Positions 51,833-62,743 of a stretch of DNA of 64,000 nucleotides are shown piece by piece. The notes under the pieces were generated by a model, which saw only the letters and a list, made by a program, of their open reading frames with translations, ran no database searches and was not told the DNA's origin. The DNA is from Rhodospirillaceae bacterium (GTDB lineage: Bacteria > Pseudomonadota > Alphaproteobacteria > Rhodospirillales > Rhodospirillaceae), in contig JAPKDQ010000001.1 in the NCBI GenBank assembly GCA_028822445.1, positions 434,001 to 498,000 of the forward strand. The letters run 5' to 3'. The translations under genes were made by a program, and so were the position numbers. Within the stretch, counting starts at the first letter, position 1; the number at the start of each line of letters is the position of its first letter.

Positions 51833-51957
51833 AAAGAAACCTATCATAGCTATGCTTGACCGCCTTTAAGGCAGGCTGCTATTCGCATAAGGACATCATA
51901 AAGGACGGGCCTTAGCGGGAGCAATCATGTGATTCACCTGTTCGCCCGAAAAATATA

Positions 51958-52791
51958 TTGGCTGGATTTTTACCGTATTTCATTCCTTTTGGCGTGGCGT
52001 TGGCCACGGGGGGAGCCCTGCGCCTAGCTGCAGGTCCAGAACGTGGCGCACGCGTTGCAGGGCTATGCATTCTTTTCGGATTTTCCGCGGCTTGGAACTG
52101 GCTACTACTGACACCATGGGTTCCTATTGATGCTCTAAGTCGAGTGATTCATATCGCGATTGGAGGGTTTCTAATTGGATTTGCGGTGGATCTTATTCAG
52201 CCAAAACGATCATGGAACATTGTTCTTTCCGTCATTTACGCCGCAGGTAGCGTTTGGATCACGGTTTCTGGCAGTTTGCTAGGTGCCGCTCCTACAGAAG
52301 CTGGGGAGTGGCTTAGGTTGGTCCTTTACCTATTGCTTTGGCTTGGATTGATCCGGCGGCTCAATGTGCAGCGTTCAGAGGGGCCGTCTGTTCTAGTTGT
52401 TTGCGTTATGTTGTCGTTGGGGCTTGGCTTGGTCAGCCAGATGTCAGGAGAAGACTCGATTGCGGCTGTCGCATACTGCCTAATGGCAGCCTTGGCCGGA
52501 TACCTAGCTCTTTCATGGATTTTAGCCCTCTCTATTGGAAATGCAGTGGTTCTGGGCAGCGGTGGAGCTGTTTTAGGGGTTGCTGTGGCGCTCATGGAAC
52601 CCGTATCCCAAGCGCCTGCAGTCGCGTTGTTGTGCCTTATTCTCGTGCCATTCGCGGATGGAACCGCCAAACGATTGCCTCTTGGTCCGGCGGCATTTCG
52701 ACGAACATTTTACCCGCTAGCGTTGATAGCGGTAGCTCTGTTACCTATATCCCTGGCGGCAATCATGGCGTATTTATTCGCCGGTCGCTAA
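51958..52791 (+). CDS. Polytopic membrane protein of unknown function
   Basis: The 277-residue product is almost entirely hydrophobic, with eight to nine membrane segments. I recognise no family. The start is uncertain: TTG 51958 opens the frame but has no clear ribosome site. It precedes the LysM gene by about 100 bases on the same strand. Motifs worth noting are an early GPERGARVAGL loop and ADGTAKRLPLGPAAFRR near the end. Confidence 0.55.
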   Translation: MAGFLPYFIPFGVALATGGALRLAAGPERGARVAGLCILFGFSAAWNWLLLTPWVPIDALSRVIHIAIGGFLIGFAVDLIQPKRSWNIVLSVIYAAGSVWITVSGSLLGAAPTEAGEWLRLVLYLLLWLGLIRRLNVQRSEGPSVLVVCVMLSLGLGLVSQMSGEDSIAAVAYCLMAALAGYLALSWILALSIGNAVVLGSGGAVLGVAVALMEPVSQAPAVALLCLILVPFADGTAKRLPLGPAAFRRTFYPLALIAVALLPISLAAIMAYLFAGR

Positions 52792-52893
52792 CAAACTATC
52801 ATCACAGGTTGGCGACCAGGTGACCACGCCCGTTGCTTCGAGCGCCGCAATCGCTTAATAAAAGAAATTGCTTGGGCCAAGCTGGGAGGCGCT

Positions 52894-53865
52894 GTGAACC
52901 GTCCGCTTCTGGTTGCGATTGTTGGCGTATTAGTCGTGATCGCGGCCATAGTATTGAATTTTACTTTGGAAGACCCCGGCGCTCCTGCATCGGAGCCTGC
53001 TGCAGTTGACTCTGGCAGCACGACTGATGGCGTGTCCAATACGAATGGCTCTCTAGAACTAGATGGTCCCGTATTACCCAGCTTCGATGTCGTTCGTATA
53101 GACCCTCAAGGGAATACGGTCATGGCGGGGCGCGCAGGCCCTCTATCGACCGTTTTGATCTTCGATGGAGAAATAGAAATTGGTCGCATCGCGACAGACG
53201 GTCGGGGGGAGTGGGTTTTTATTCCGTCCGAAGTGCTGGGCGCAGGCACACATGAATTATCGTTGCGCGTAGATCAGGATAACTCAGAGGCCTTGGTTTC
53301 AGACAGTATTGTAGTGATGTCTATCCCTGAGCAAGGTGCTGGCATATTAATTATAGAAACTGCCCGCGACGGCGGAGCAAGCAGGATCCTCCAAGCACCG
53401 TCTCAGCAGAGCCCAATCGATCTTAGCGTCGAAACCGTTGACTATGACGATCAAGGCCGGGTTTTTCTTAGTGGTCATGCATTGGCAGGAAATAGCATAC
53501 AGGTCTATCTCGACAATACGTTTGCAGGCCGTGCTGAGGTCGATAGCACAGGTTACTGGAGTATCGAATCCAGTGAGCTTGCTATGCTCGGCCAACATAC
53601 AGTTAGAGCGGACGGATTAGATGCTGAGGGTATGGTTGTGGCGCGGGTTGAGGTGCCGTTTAATAGGCAAGCTCCACAGCCAGGCGCGCAAACCGGAGCA
53701 ATGACGGTCGTAAAGGGAAATAGCCTATGGCGGATTGCGCGGCGGGTTTATGGCGAAGGCGTCATGTTTACGCTGATTTATGAAGCCAACCAGGACCAGA
53801 TCAAAGACCCAGATTTGATATATCCGGGACAGGTCTTCACGTTGCCGGTTCGAGACCGACTGTAG
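52894..53865 (+). CDS. Exported LysM-domain protein
   Basis: A GTG start at 52894 follows GGGAGG. The 323-residue product has an N-terminal membrane helix (LLVAIVGVLVVIAAIVL), two Ig-like or fibronectin-like beta repeats (each with a G-x-A-G-x3-V-x-V/I pattern, about 65-135 and 185-250) and a C-terminal LysM domain (VVKGNSLWRIARRVYGEG to YPGQVFTLP). LysM binds peptidoglycan, so the protein probably spans or anchors in the wall. Alphaproteobacteria often have one such gene of unknown role. Confidence 0.85.
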   Translation: MNRPLLVAIVGVLVVIAAIVLNFTLEDPGAPASEPAAVDSGSTTDGVSNTNGSLELDGPVLPSFDVVRIDPQGNTVMAGRAGPLSTVLIFDGEIEIGRIATDGRGEWVFIPSEVLGAGTHELSLRVDQDNSEALVSDSIVVMSIPEQGAGILIIETARDGGASRILQAPSQQSPIDLSVETVDYDDQGRVFLSGHALAGNSIQVYLDNTFAGRAEVDSTGYWSIESSELAMLGQHTVRADGLDAEGMVVARVEVPFNRQAPQPGAQTGAMTVVKGNSLWRIARRVYGEGVMFTLIYEANQDQIKDPDLIYPGQVFTLPVRDRL

Positions 53866-53957
53866 CTCGTAAATAGCGCATGCTTTGGGTTGTGGCTAAA
53901 AACCGCTAAACTCAGTATCGGTAAACCAACATAAAAATATATTGCCGGGAGTAGCCA

Positions 53958-54665
53958 GTGAACAGCCGTGAAATTACTTGGAAAGATTATCTTTTTCCGC
54001 CTTTGCATCCTGAGGGACCAGGGTTCTTGGCGGTCTTTGCGTTTTCGACGTTCATACTCTGGCTGATTTGGTCTCCGCTTGGCCTGGTCGGAGGGCTACT
54101 AACTATCTGGTGTTTCTATTTCTTCCGCGATCCGGATCGCGTCACGCCCGACCGTGAAGGGCTAGTGATCAGTCCAGCAGACGGTGTGGTGCAATCTATC
54201 ATCGAGATGAATGGTCCTCGTGAACTCGATCTGGAGCAAAAGACGTTCACGCGGGTTAGCGTCTTTATGAGCGTGTTCGATTGTCATGTTAATCGTATAC
54301 CTATAGCCGGTGAAATCACGAAGGAGGTCTACGTTCCAGGGCTCTTTTTGAATGCCACACTAGACAAGGCAAGCGCTAATAATGAGCGCCAATGTTTGCA
54401 GGTCATGTCAAGCATTGGAAAAGAATTTGCTGTTGTCCAAATTGCTGGCTTGGTGGCGCGACGAATTCGGTGCGAAGTGCAGACTGGTCAGCATCTCGAG
54501 ACTGGCGAGCGCATAGGGCTTATTCGCTTTGGCAGCCGTGTCGATGTCTACTTGCCGAAGGGTGTGAATCCGCTGGTGTGTCTTGGTCAAAAGATGGTCG
54601 CTGGTGAAACCGTTCTTGCAGACGCTAAATCTCGTGAAGCACAACGCGACGGTGAGGTTCGTTAA
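53958..54665 (+). CDS. psd: Phosphatidylserine decarboxylase proenzyme (short form)
   Basis: Psd makes phosphatidylethanolamine. The 235-residue product has an N-terminal membrane pair (about 20-50), [24 protein letters not shown] and the self-cleavage site in [14 protein letters not shown], where cleavage between Gly and Ser makes the pyruvoyl group. This is the short, soluble-like PSD-A type common in alphaproteobacteria. GTG 53958 follows GGGAG. The stop is directly followed by the ATG of pssA. Confidence 0.93.
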   Translation: MNSREITWKDYLFPPLHPEGPGFLAVFAFSTFILWLIWSPLGLVGGLLTIWCFYFFRDPDRVTPDREGLVISPADGVVQSIIEMNGPRELDLEQKTFTRVSVFMSVFDCHVNRIPIAGEITKEVYVPGLFLNATLDKASANNERQCLQVMSSIGKEFAVVQIAGLVARRIRCEVQTGQHLETGERIGLIRFGSRVDVYLPKGVNPLVCLGQKMVAGETVLADAKSREAQRDGEVR

Positions 54666-55481
54666 ATGACGGGTAATTTGGCCAACAATCAGGAGAAAGA
54701 ACGGTCTCAGCCGCGCACAATGTCTTTCAATAAGCTGTTTCCGAACATGTTGACTGTGTTAGCGCTATGCAGTGGTTTGACGTCGATCCGCTTTGCAATC
54801 AGCGAAGACTGGGAAAGGTCTGTGATAGCACTTGTTATTGCATGTTTTCTTGATGGTATTGATGGCCTCGTGGCTCGCTTGTTGCGTGGCACTACGAAGT
54901 TTGGTGCCGAACTCGATTCTCTGTCTGATGCCATTAGTTTTGGAATGGTGCCGTCAATTTTACTTTATTTATGGGCTATGCAAGGGGCGGGCACCTTGGG
55001 TTGGGCCTTATGTCTTCTCTACGCTGTTTGTTGTGTCCTTCGTCTTGCGCGGTTTAATACGATGGTCGGTGACCCTGGGCTACCGAGTTGGGCTCATAAC
55101 TATTTTACCGGTGTCCCATCTCCGGCGGCGGCTGGGCTGGTTATTCTACCGATGATCTTATCGTTCTACTTCAATGCGGGCGTTTTTAGTAACCCCTGGG
55201 TCGTGGGTATTTTCCTTGGCACCGTTTCTTTTCTAATGGTCAGTAAGGTGCCGACCTTTTCGATTAAAAAGTTGCGTGTGCCCCGTCAATTCGCACTTCC
55301 CATGATGTTACTAATCGCGTTATTTGCCGGTTTTATGGTCACGGAAACCTGGATAACGCTCGGTCTCATGGGCGTAATCTACCTGGGCAGTATTCCCTTC
55401 AGTATTGTCACGTTCGCCCGCCTGTCTAAGCGTGGTGGCCTGACTGAAGAAGAGCTTGCTGAAGTCGAAGCGGAAGACTAA
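54666..55481 (+). CDS. pssA: CDP-diacylglycerol-serine O-phosphatidyltransferase
   Basis: PssA makes phosphatidylserine, the substrate of Psd. The 271-residue product has the CDP-alcohol phosphotransferase motif D-G-x2-A-R-x8-G-x3-D-x3-D, seen in DGIDGLVARLL followed by GAELDSLSDAISFG, and about eight membrane segments. The N-terminus before the first helix is a hydrophilic 20 residues. It directly adjoins psd without a gap, so the two are one operon, psd first. Confidence 0.93.
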   Translation: MTGNLANNQEKERSQPRTMSFNKLFPNMLTVLALCSGLTSIRFAISEDWERSVIALVIACFLDGIDGLVARLLRGTTKFGAELDSLSDAISFGMVPSILLYLWAMQGAGTLGWALCLLYAVCCVLRLARFNTMVGDPGLPSWAHNYFTGVPSPAAAGLVILPMILSFYFNAGVFSNPWVVGIFLGTVSFLMVSKVPTFSIKKLRVPRQFALPMMLLIALFAGFMVTETWITLGLMGVIYLGSIPFSIVTFARLSKRGGLTEEELAEVEAED

Positions 55482-55487
55482 TTTCAT

Positions 55488-58400
55488 CTACTCTGCGTGC
55501 TGATTAACGAGGCCAGATTTGAATGACCGCAGATGTGCAATCTTACCCTGGACATCTTTGCGAAACTTTAACGCGCAAGGGGTGACGACTAGTGTGAGAA
55601 CTGTCGCAAACGTCAGTCCGCAAACGATGGCGATCGAAAGCTGTTGCCACCATTGCAGTGAAGGTGCCCCGATGTGAACAGCCCGCTGAACAAAATCGAC
55701 ATTGATTTGAAACATCATCGGCATCAATCCGAGTACTGTGGTGACGGTGGTCAGTAGAACGGGCCTTAACCGCTGCACACCAGTTTGAATTATGGCATGG
55801 ACTGGGTCGTCAAAATCCTTCTTCAGCCGGTCATAGGTATCGATGAGGACGATATTGTTATTCACAACAATGCCAGCCAAGGAAATAACGCCGACGCCAG
55901 ACATAACCACGCCAAAGGGCTGCTGGAAAATGAGCAGACCCAAGAACACACCAATAGTCGACATGAGTACGGCGCTCAGAATTAAAAATGCAGAATAAAA
56001 ACTATTGAACTGCGTGACGAGAATTACACCCATTAGAAACAGCGCAACTATGAATGCACGTTGAAGGAATGCAGCAGACTCCTTCTGTTCTTCATCCTCG
56101 CCCTTGAAAGCCCAAAGTATTTCTGGATCCCAATTTTTGTTCTCTTTGAGCCACCCCTCAATTGACCGGACTTTCTGATCAGGCAAAATTCCATCTTCGA
56201 CGCTAGCGATTATAGAAATAACCCGTCGGCTATCTATACGATTAATCTCACCTGAATCTTGTTTGGCGACGCGGCGTACGAAGCTGGATATAGGGATTTG
56301 ACCCGCCGGCGTTGTCACTCTGATTTCGTCGAGTTCGTCGAGAGTTCGGTATTCTTTTGGAAAGCGCACGACAATATCAATCTCGTCGTCTGCGTCATCT
56401 GGCCGGTAGTCTGAAAGCTTCAAGCCTTCCGTCACCAACTGGACCATGTCGCCGATGCTGCCGATGTCGACACCAAATTTCGCCGCTTGTGCCCGATCGA
56501 CTTCCAGTTCCCATTCAATACCGGGTAACGGTAGGGTGTCCTCAATGTCAATAAACCCGCCTATTCTAGCCAATTCAGCGCGAACCATGGTGACATGCTC
56601 GGCGAGCACATCAAAATCCTGTCCCATAAGATTGAGGTGGAATTGGCGACCGGTCGGCGGACCCATTTTTTCTTCCCACACTTCAATCTTTACGCCAGCT
56701 AAGTCTGCTAAGCGCGCGCGCATGTCGGAGACAACTTCAGCGGAGGTGCGGCGATTCTCCCAATTCTTGTACTCGAATTGAACAGCACCGACGATGTCAG
56801 CTGATCCGCCATCACGATAGCGGGCTCCGGCTGCAGATCGCGCGTAGAGTGTGCTGAACTCTGGCAAGTCGAAAATGCGCTCTTCCACCTGGCGCGTTAA
56901 TCGATCTTTGTCATCAACCGATAGATTGCCTCTAGCATGGACGTAGACTGCACCTCTTTCGGGTTCAGAATCAGGCATGAACTCGATGCCTTTTCCGAAG
57001 TTCCAATACAGAACTTGAGCGGACACCAACATGACGACGGCGCCAATGAGTACAGCACCAGAATTGCGTAAGGCATAACCTAATAGCCGCGCATATCTTC
57101 CGGTCAAACCGGGTAAGGTCGTTAAATCGGTATTTTGGCCTGCAGCCATAGCCCGCATGAGGTCTGGATTGCCGATGCTTGGCCGACCAACCCGCGACCC
57201 CAATGTTGGTACGAAAATCAGCGCCATAAGGAGTGAGGCAGTTAATGTCGCTATCAAAGTAATTGGCAGGTACTTCATAAACTCGCCGAACAATCCGGTC
57301 CAGAACAGAAGAGGTGCAAACGCTGCTAGGGTTGTTGCTGTTGATGCTGTGACCGGCCAGGCCATTCGCTTTGCCGCCAGTCCATAGGCTTCTTTTCTGT
57401 CTAAGCCTTCGGTCATCTTCCGATCAGCGTATTCCGTCACGACGATTGCGCCATCGACCAACATTCCTACGGACAAGATAAGGCCGAATAGCACCACCAT
57501 GTTAATCGTCATGCCGAAGGTGTAGAGGACAAGAATCCCCATCAGAAATGAGCCCGGGATTGCAATGCCAACCAAGAGGCCCGTGCGCAAACCGAGCGCG
57601 GCAACAACGACGATCATCACGAGAAGGACCGCAGTCACAACGTTGTTTTGCAACTCGAACAACATGTCCTTGATCATCTTTGACTTGTCTTGGAAGTAGT
57701 TGACCTGAATGCCTGGTGGCCATGATTTGCGGTCTTCTTCAACAATGGCGCGCACGATTTCGACAGTCTGAAGAATGTTCTCTCCAACCCGCTTAGAAAT
57801 CTCCAGCGTCAAAGATGCCTGGCCGTTGACCCTTGCATAGCCGTCGGCGTCTTTAAACGTGCGGCGACCTTTGGCGACATCTCCAACGGATATGGATGCG
57901 TCACGGCTCGACACGATGGGTAACTCAAGAACGTCCTCTACACCTTCAATGAGGCCTGGGACATTGATCGCAAACCGACCTGTGCCGGTGTCTAGTTCGC
58001 CAGCAGCAACCACCGTATTGTTGCGTTTTAGGAAGTTTGTGAATTCATTTGCGTCTATTCCATATGATTTAAGAAGAGCAGGGTCGATGATGACTTCCAT
58101 CTGCTCTTCGCGGCCTCCTGCAATATCAGCTTCAAGAACCATCGGAACATCTTCAATTTTATCTTTTAGGCGCTTCGCAACGGTAAATAGAGTTCTTTCC
58201 GGAACGTCACCGGATAAACTGACCGCTAGGATTGGCAGTAGGCTCATGTTTACTTCGTTGACTGTCGGCTCCTCAGCCCCTGCTGGCAGTTCAGCTTTGG
58301 CAACGTCAACGGCTTCGCGTACATCTTGTATCGCTCTGTCGACGTCAAACCCGGCTTCAAATTCTAGGGTGACGTTGGCCCCATTAGGGTATGACTGTCC

Positions 58401-58646
58401 CTTGATCTCTTTAACGCCCTCAACGGACCGCATTTCGCGTTCCATCGGGCGTACAAGAAGGCGTTCACCATCCTCAGGCGAAATGCCACGATAGACCATG
58501 CTGACGTATATGGTTGGCACTGGAATATCAGGTTCCGCTTCTTTGGGAATATCGACAAACGCGATAATTCCAGCTACCAAAATCATGGCAAGCAGAGATA
58601 GGACGGTGCGCGAGCGACCCAGAGCCGCTTCTATTAGGGCCGTCAT
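55488..58646 (-). CDS. RND efflux pump inner-membrane subunit
   Basis: The 1052-residue product has the AcrB layout: two halves of a membrane helix, a large periplasmic porter/docking loop and five more helices. Motifs include GRSRTVLSLLAMILVAG at the start and GMLVDGAIVVTEYAD in helix 4. AcrB has two aspartates there (VDDA); only the first is kept here, so proton relay may differ. Substrates are unknown. It is the last gene of a PadR-adaptor-pump operon and overlaps the adaptor by four bases (ATGA). Confidence 0.93.
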   Translation of the reverse strand: MTALIEAALGRSRTVLSLLAMILVAGIIAFVDIPKEAEPDIPVPTIYVSMVYRGISPEDGERLLVRPMEREMRSVEGVKEIKGQSYPNGANVTLEFEAGFDVDRAIQDVREAVDVAKAELPAGAEEPTVNEVNMSLLPILAVSLSGDVPERTLFTVAKRLKDKIEDVPMVLEADIAGGREEQMEVIIDPALLKSYGIDANEFTNFLKRNNTVVAAGELDTGTGRFAINVPGLIEGVEDVLELPIVSSRDASISVGDVAKGRRTFKDADGYARVNGQASLTLEISKRVGENILQTVEIVRAIVEEDRKSWPPGIQVNYFQDKSKMIKDMLFELQNNVVTAVLLVMIVVVAALGLRTGLLVGIAIPGSFLMGILVLYTFGMTINMVVLFGLILSVGMLVDGAIVVTEYADRKMTEGLDRKEAYGLAAKRMAWPVTASTATTLAAFAPLLFWTGLFGEFMKYLPITLIATLTASLLMALIFVPTLGSRVGRPSIGNPDLMRAMAAGQNTDLTTLPGLTGRYARLLGYALRNSGAVLIGAVVMLVSAQVLYWNFGKGIEFMPDSEPERGAVYVHARGNLSVDDKDRLTRQVEERIFDLPEFSTLYARSAAGARYRDGGSADIVGAVQFEYKNWENRRTSAEVVSDMRARLADLAGVKIEVWEEKMGPPTGRQFHLNLMGQDFDVLAEHVTMVRAELARIGGFIDIEDTLPLPGIEWELEVDRAQAAKFGVDIGSIGDMVQLVTEGLKLSDYRPDDADDEIDIVVRFPKEYRTLDELDEIRVTTPAGQIPISSFVRRVAKQDSGEINRIDSRRVISIIASVEDGILPDQKVRSIEGWLKENKNWDPEILWAFKGEDEEQKESAAFLQRAFIVALFLMGVILVTQFNSFYSAFLILSAVLMSTIGVFLGLLIFQQPFGVVMSGVGVISLAGIVVNNNIVLIDTYDRLKKDFDDPVHAIIQTGVQRLRPVLLTTVTTVLGLMPMMFQINVDFVQRAVHIGAPSLQWWQQLSIAIVCGLTFATVLTLVVTPCALKFRKDVQGKIAHLRSFKSGLVNQHAE

Positions 58647-59800
58647 TGTTGGTTCCCGTCGTGTTGCGCAACTCTCTTTTGCTCGACCTCTGTAGATGGC
58701 AAACGGCCGATTGGTCCAATGAGGCTGGTGTCGATCAAGACGGGATCAACTTTCTGGCCGACGGTCACGAATTCTTGGCCGACTGTAATAATCTCAATGG
58801 TTGGCGAAAGACCAACGAGCCATACGCTATCGGCCGAGGCGGACGAGGCTGATACTTCCACGAAGGATACGACACCATCTGAATCAACTACTTTTACACC
58901 TACAGCACCGTTTCCACCCAAGGTGAGCGCAGCTGGAGGGACGCTGTGAGCCATCACTTCCTGGGCGGGTAGGCGCAATGTTGCCGTCATGCCATCGATA
59001 TAGGCGTCGCCGGGGTTAGGTATAGAAATTTCTACCGTGAATGTTCGGGTCTCTGGTGATGCTGTGCTTGAGACAAAAGAGACTTCGCCTTGGACAGTCC
59101 GGCCGTCGATCAGATCAGCGCTTGCTCTCGACCCTGTTTTGACTTGACCGACGGCGAGTTCCGCTAGTTCGCCGATGACTAGAATTGGATCTAGATCGAC
59201 CATATCGGCAATTTCATCGCCGAGACGCAAGTAGTCTCCAACTTCAGCGTGATTACGATTAAATACGCCATCGAATGGTGCTCGCAAAGTTGTGCGGGCG
59301 AACTCTATCTCAGCTGATCTCAGATCAGCACGTGCAGATTCCAATTCGGCTTTTGCGTTCGCAAGCGATACTTTAGACGCAAACGATTTCTTCGAAAGAT
59401 TCTCCGAAGCGTTGAATTCCATTTCCCGTTTTGACAAAAGGGCCGCAGCTTTTGTGAGAAGGGCCTTGCGGTTTTCTATTGAAAACCGAACAAGTGGATC
59501 GCCTTGGTTGACGATTGAGCCACGAGGCACAACCAATTCAGTGACCGTTCCTTCAATTTCTGACCGCATAGTAATCTGTCGCGAGGCCTTTGTTCGCCCA
59601 GCTATTTTTATTTCCCTTATGCGGGGGACAGCGCGCGACCGTATCACTTGAACGCGTTGAAGACCTTCGGGTTTATTCAAATTTGCTTGCTCGATAGCAG
59701 ACAGCTCGATTTCTTTCGCTGACCTAAACACAACACCAGAGGCCACCCATAAGGTCGCAGCAGTGGCGATGCCACCGGCAATCAAATATGATTGGTTCAT
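58643..59800 (-). CDS. RND periplasmic adaptor (membrane fusion protein)
   Basis: The 385-residue product has an N-terminal membrane anchor (IAGGIATAATLWVASGVVF), barrel-sandwich halves (AGRTKASRQITMRSEIEGTV and LRAPFDGVFNRNHAEVGDYL) on either side of a short coiled-coil hairpin, and beta-barrel and membrane-proximal domains. It should connect the pump to an outer-membrane channel, which is not coded nearby. It overlaps both neighbours by four bases. Confidence 0.9.
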   Translation of the reverse strand: MNQSYLIAGGIATAATLWVASGVVFRSAKEIELSAIEQANLNKPEGLQRVQVIRSRAVPRIREIKIAGRTKASRQITMRSEIEGTVTELVVPRGSIVNQGDPLVRFSIENRKALLTKAAALLSKREMEFNASENLSKKSFASKVSLANAKAELESARADLRSAEIEFARTTLRAPFDGVFNRNHAEVGDYLRLGDEIADMVDLDPILVIGELAELAVGQVKTGSRASADLIDGRTVQGEVSFVSSTASPETRTFTVEISIPNPGDAYIDGMTATLRLPAQEVMAHSVPPAALTLGGNGAVGVKVVDSDGVVSFVEVSASSASADSVWLVGLSPTIEIITVGQEFVTVGQKVDPVLIDTSLIGPIGRLPSTEVEQKRVAQHDGNQQ

Positions 59801-60378
59801 TGCATGCCCGCTGACACTGCGGGTCGGTTCTTGATGGGGGTGGCTGGGTCACGCGCTAAGCTCAGTTCTTCCGTAAGGTCTGCGCGGTGAGTCCGAAGGT
59901 AATCAAGTGCAGTTTCGTACACCGCAATTCCAAAGTTATGAACAAATCGCCGAACCGCAGGCAGAACTGTGTCATCGGCACAGTTGTGAATAGCGGCAAT
60001 ACGAGCTTCGTAGTTTGAGATATAGCGGTCGACGAGTTTTATGACATCTGCTCGAGGCAGGTGGTCACCAAAGGATAGAATGAAAAGCATCTCAGATTGC
60101 ATCTTGTCAGGTGCTGGTGTGGAGGCGAGGCCATTCAGGAATGCGGCCCGCCCGCCCGGAGTAATGCTGTAAACTTTCTTATCAGGGCGGCCATCTTGCT
60201 TAGCTACGCAACAGGTTACCCATTCCTCATCAAGCAACCGGGTCAGGGCTGGGTAAATCGACCCATAGCTCACATCGCAAATGGGGCTAAAGGGGCCGTC
60301 TTCGAACAGCTTTCTAATTTCATATCCTGATGCTTCGCCATGCATTAGCGCGCCTAGGCATAGTGTTCTTGCGTCCAC
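59797..60378 (-). CDS. PadR-family transcriptional regulator
   Basis: The GTG at 60378 is chosen because GAGG lies six bases before it and it begins with DARTLCLGALMHGEASGYE, the normal PadR start; an ATG at 60468 would add 30 unrelated residues and cover the operator candidate. The winged helix (SGYEIRKLFEDG, ISPICDVSYGSIYPALTRLL-like helix 3, GRPDKKVYSIT wing) is followed by a dimerisation coil. PadR proteins usually repress a neighbouring pump. It leads the adaptor-pump operon, so autogenous control is likely. Confidence 0.85.
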   Translation of the reverse strand: MDARTLCLGALMHGEASGYEIRKLFEDGPFSPICDVSYGSIYPALTRLLDEEWVTCCVAKQDGRPDKKVYSITPGGRAAFLNGLASTPAPDKMQSEMLFILSFGDHLPRADVIKLVDRYISNYEARIAAIHNCADDTVLPAVRRFVHNFGIAVYETALDYLRTHRADLTEELSLARDPATPIKNRPAVSAGMQ

Positions 60379-60450
60379 GGTGGGCCTCAGATTTTTAGGT
60401 TGATTGGGGTTGCGTGTTGTATCTCTATAGCAGAAGGGTTTGTATCGGTT

Positions 60451-60462
60451 CAGTATATGCTG
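60451..60462. promoter_or_regulatory. Candidate PadR operator
   Basis: CAGTATATGCTG is a near-perfect 12-base palindrome about 73 bases before the PadR start; TGTAT and ATACA flank it symmetrically at about 6-7 bases on each side. It fits a PadR-type dyad by position and shape only. Confidence 0.4.
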
Positions 60463-60559
60463 GGTCAATATACATTTGTTCCTTACCTGCTATGCGCTTT
60501 GCGAATAGCAGGTGGAATAAGGCCATTATTTTTAATGGGTTATGTCGACCTAGAGCGCC

Positions 60560-62713
60560 TTAGCGCCGGCGTGACTGCTGCCGTTTTCGAACCGCTCTAC
60601 CTTTGCTCTTAGCCCCGGGTTCATAAACCTGGGCGCGGTTTGTCTCTGCTTCGGCTTCTAGGCCGGAGATCGCATCCGGTGCGGTTTCGAGCTCTAGGTT
60701 CTCTAAACGGCGGATTTCGTCACGTAGCCGCGCAGCTTCTTCGAATTCCAGGTCACCGGCGGCAGTTTGCATTTTCTTTTCTAGGCCGACAATCACGGCT
60801 CGTAAATTGTGACCGCGTAATTCAGTTTCTTTAGGAAGGCCAGCATCCACAGTAACCCGATCTTGTTCGTAGACGCTTTCTAGAAGATCTCCGATTTCTT
60901 TGCGTATGCTTCTCGGTATTATGCCGTTGGCTACATTAAAGGCCTGCTGCCTTTCTCGCCGACGATTTGTTTCGCGGATCGCGGTTTCCAGGCTACCGGT
61001 CATTTTATTCGCGTAAAGAATGACTTTCCCATCAATGTTGCGGGCTGCTCTTCCGATTGTCTGAATGAGAGAGCGAGCCGAGCGCAAGAACCCTTCTTTG
61101 TCTGCATCTAAGATTGCGACCAAGCTGCATTCTGGGATATCCAATCCTTCACGGAGCAGGTTAATACCGACCAAAACATCAAAGACACCAAGGCGCAGAT
61201 CTCGAATGATCTCGATGCGCTCGAGTGTCTCGATATCTGAATGCATATAACGTACGCGTACGCCATGCTCGGTGAGGTACTCAGTGAGATCCTCAGCCAT
61301 ACGCTTAGTTAATGTGGTGACCAAGGCTCTCATGCCCTTGGCCGCTACATCGCGGACTTCAGACAAAAGGTCGTCGACTTGGCTATCGGCCGGCCTAATC
61401 TGGCAGATAGGATCAATCAATCCGGTGGGCCTAATGATTTGCTCTACGAACGCCCCACCCGTTCGCTCCATTTCCCAGTCTCCAGGGGTCGCAGATACGA
61501 ACACAGTCTGTGGTCTCATCGTTTCCCATTCTTCAAACTTCAAAGGTCGGTTGTCGCAGCAGGATGGCAGCCGGAACCCGAAGTTTGAGAGGGTTGATTT
61601 ACGCACAAAGTCGCCACGATACATGCCGCTAATCTGCGGCACAGCGACGTGACTTTCATCCACGAAGAGCAAGGCGTCGTCGGGTATGTATTCAAACAGT
61701 GTCGGCGGAGGTTGACCGGGAGATCGACCCGTGAGGTAGCGAGAGTAATTTTCGATACCCTTGCAATGCCCCGTTGTTTCCATCATCTCTAAATCAAAAA
61801 TCGTACGTTGTTCGAGGCGTTGTGCTTCCAGTAACTTCCCTTGGTTGTTAAATTCGTTTAGCTGGCTCTTTAGCTCAGTTTTGATTCCCTTAACCGCCTG
61901 TGAAAGTGCTGGTCTGGGCGTCACATAGTGACTGCTAGGGTAGACGGTGATTCTTTGGAGGGAGGCCGTTTTTTCGCCAGTCAAAGGGTCGAATTCTTGG
62001 ATCGATTCAACTTCGTCGCCAAAAAGGGACAGGCGCCAAGCTCGATCTGCATAGTGAGCAGGAAATATTTCTATGACATCGCCACGGACACGAAAACTCC
62101 CCCGCACAAAGGATATGTCGTTACGCTTATACTGAAGGGCCACCAACTGCCGTATTAATTCTGGCCTTGGGAAATCCTTACCTTCCTCAATCGTAAACGT
62201 CATCCGTGAGTACGACTCTACCGACCCTAATCCGTACAAGCAGGATACGGAGGACACGATGATCACGTCACGGCGCTCTAAGATCGAGCGCGTAGCCGAA
62301 TGACGCATTCGGTCGATCTGTTCATTAATGCTGGCATCTTTTTCGATATAGGTGTCGGTTCGGGGAACGTAGGCTTCTGGCTGATAATAGTCGTAATAGG
62401 ATACGAAGTATTCGACCGCATTGTCTGGGAAGAAACTTTTGAACTCTCCGTACAACTGGGCAGCTAGGGTTTTGTTGGGCGCTAAAATTAAGGCAGGGCG
62501 ACCCGTCCGCGCAATAATCTGCGCCATAGTAAAGGTTTTGCCAGACCCGGTGACGCCGAGAAGAACTTGGTCACGTTCGCCTGCTTCGAGGCCTTTTTCC
62601 AATTCGGCGATTGCAGTCGGCTGGTCACCCGCCGGTTCAAACGCACTAACGAGTCGGAATTCTGCACTCTCTATGGCAGCGGGTTTCTTGCGTATTGGCA
62701 GGGTTAAGGACAT
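60560..62713 (-). CDS. uvrB: Excinuclease ABC subunit B
   Basis: UvrB verifies DNA damage and recruits UvrC in nucleotide excision repair. ATG 62713 is preferred ([10 protein letters not shown]); four more codons to 62725 are possible. The product has Walker A GVTGSGKT, the beta-hairpin [21 protein letters not shown] region, [18 protein letters not shown], the helicase motifs of domain 3 ([21 protein letters not shown]) and a C-terminal UVR motif [16 protein letters not shown]. The tail after it is basic ([14 protein letters not shown]). No GTTC-N7-GTTC box is seen upstream. Confidence 0.97.
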   Translation of the reverse strand: MSLTLPIRKKPAAIESAEFRLVSAFEPAGDQPTAIAELEKGLEAGERDQVLLGVTGSGKTFTMAQIIARTGRPALILAPNKTLAAQLYGEFKSFFPDNAVEYFVSYYDYYQPEAYVPRTDTYIEKDASINEQIDRMRHSATRSILERRDVIIVSSVSCLYGLGSVESYSRMTFTIEEGKDFPRPELIRQLVALQYKRNDISFVRGSFRVRGDVIEIFPAHYADRAWRLSLFGDEVESIQEFDPLTGEKTASLQRITVYPSSHYVTPRPALSQAVKGIKTELKSQLNEFNNQGKLLEAQRLEQRTIFDLEMMETTGHCKGIENYSRYLTGRSPGQPPPTLFEYIPDDALLFVDESHVAVPQISGMYRGDFVRKSTLSNFGFRLPSCCDNRPLKFEEWETMRPQTVFVSATPGDWEMERTGGAFVEQIIRPTGLIDPICQIRPADSQVDDLLSEVRDVAAKGMRALVTTLTKRMAEDLTEYLTEHGVRVRYMHSDIETLERIEIIRDLRLGVFDVLVGINLLREGLDIPECSLVAILDADKEGFLRSARSLIQTIGRAARNIDGKVILYANKMTGSLETAIRETNRRRERQQAFNVANGIIPRSIRKEIGDLLESVYEQDRVTVDAGLPKETELRGHNLRAVIVGLEKKMQTAAGDLEFEEAARLRDEIRRLENLELETAPDAISGLEAEAETNRAQVYEPGAKSKGRAVRKRQQSRRR

Positions 62714-62743
62714 GGCCGCTAACATAGGGATTGTTATAAGTGA

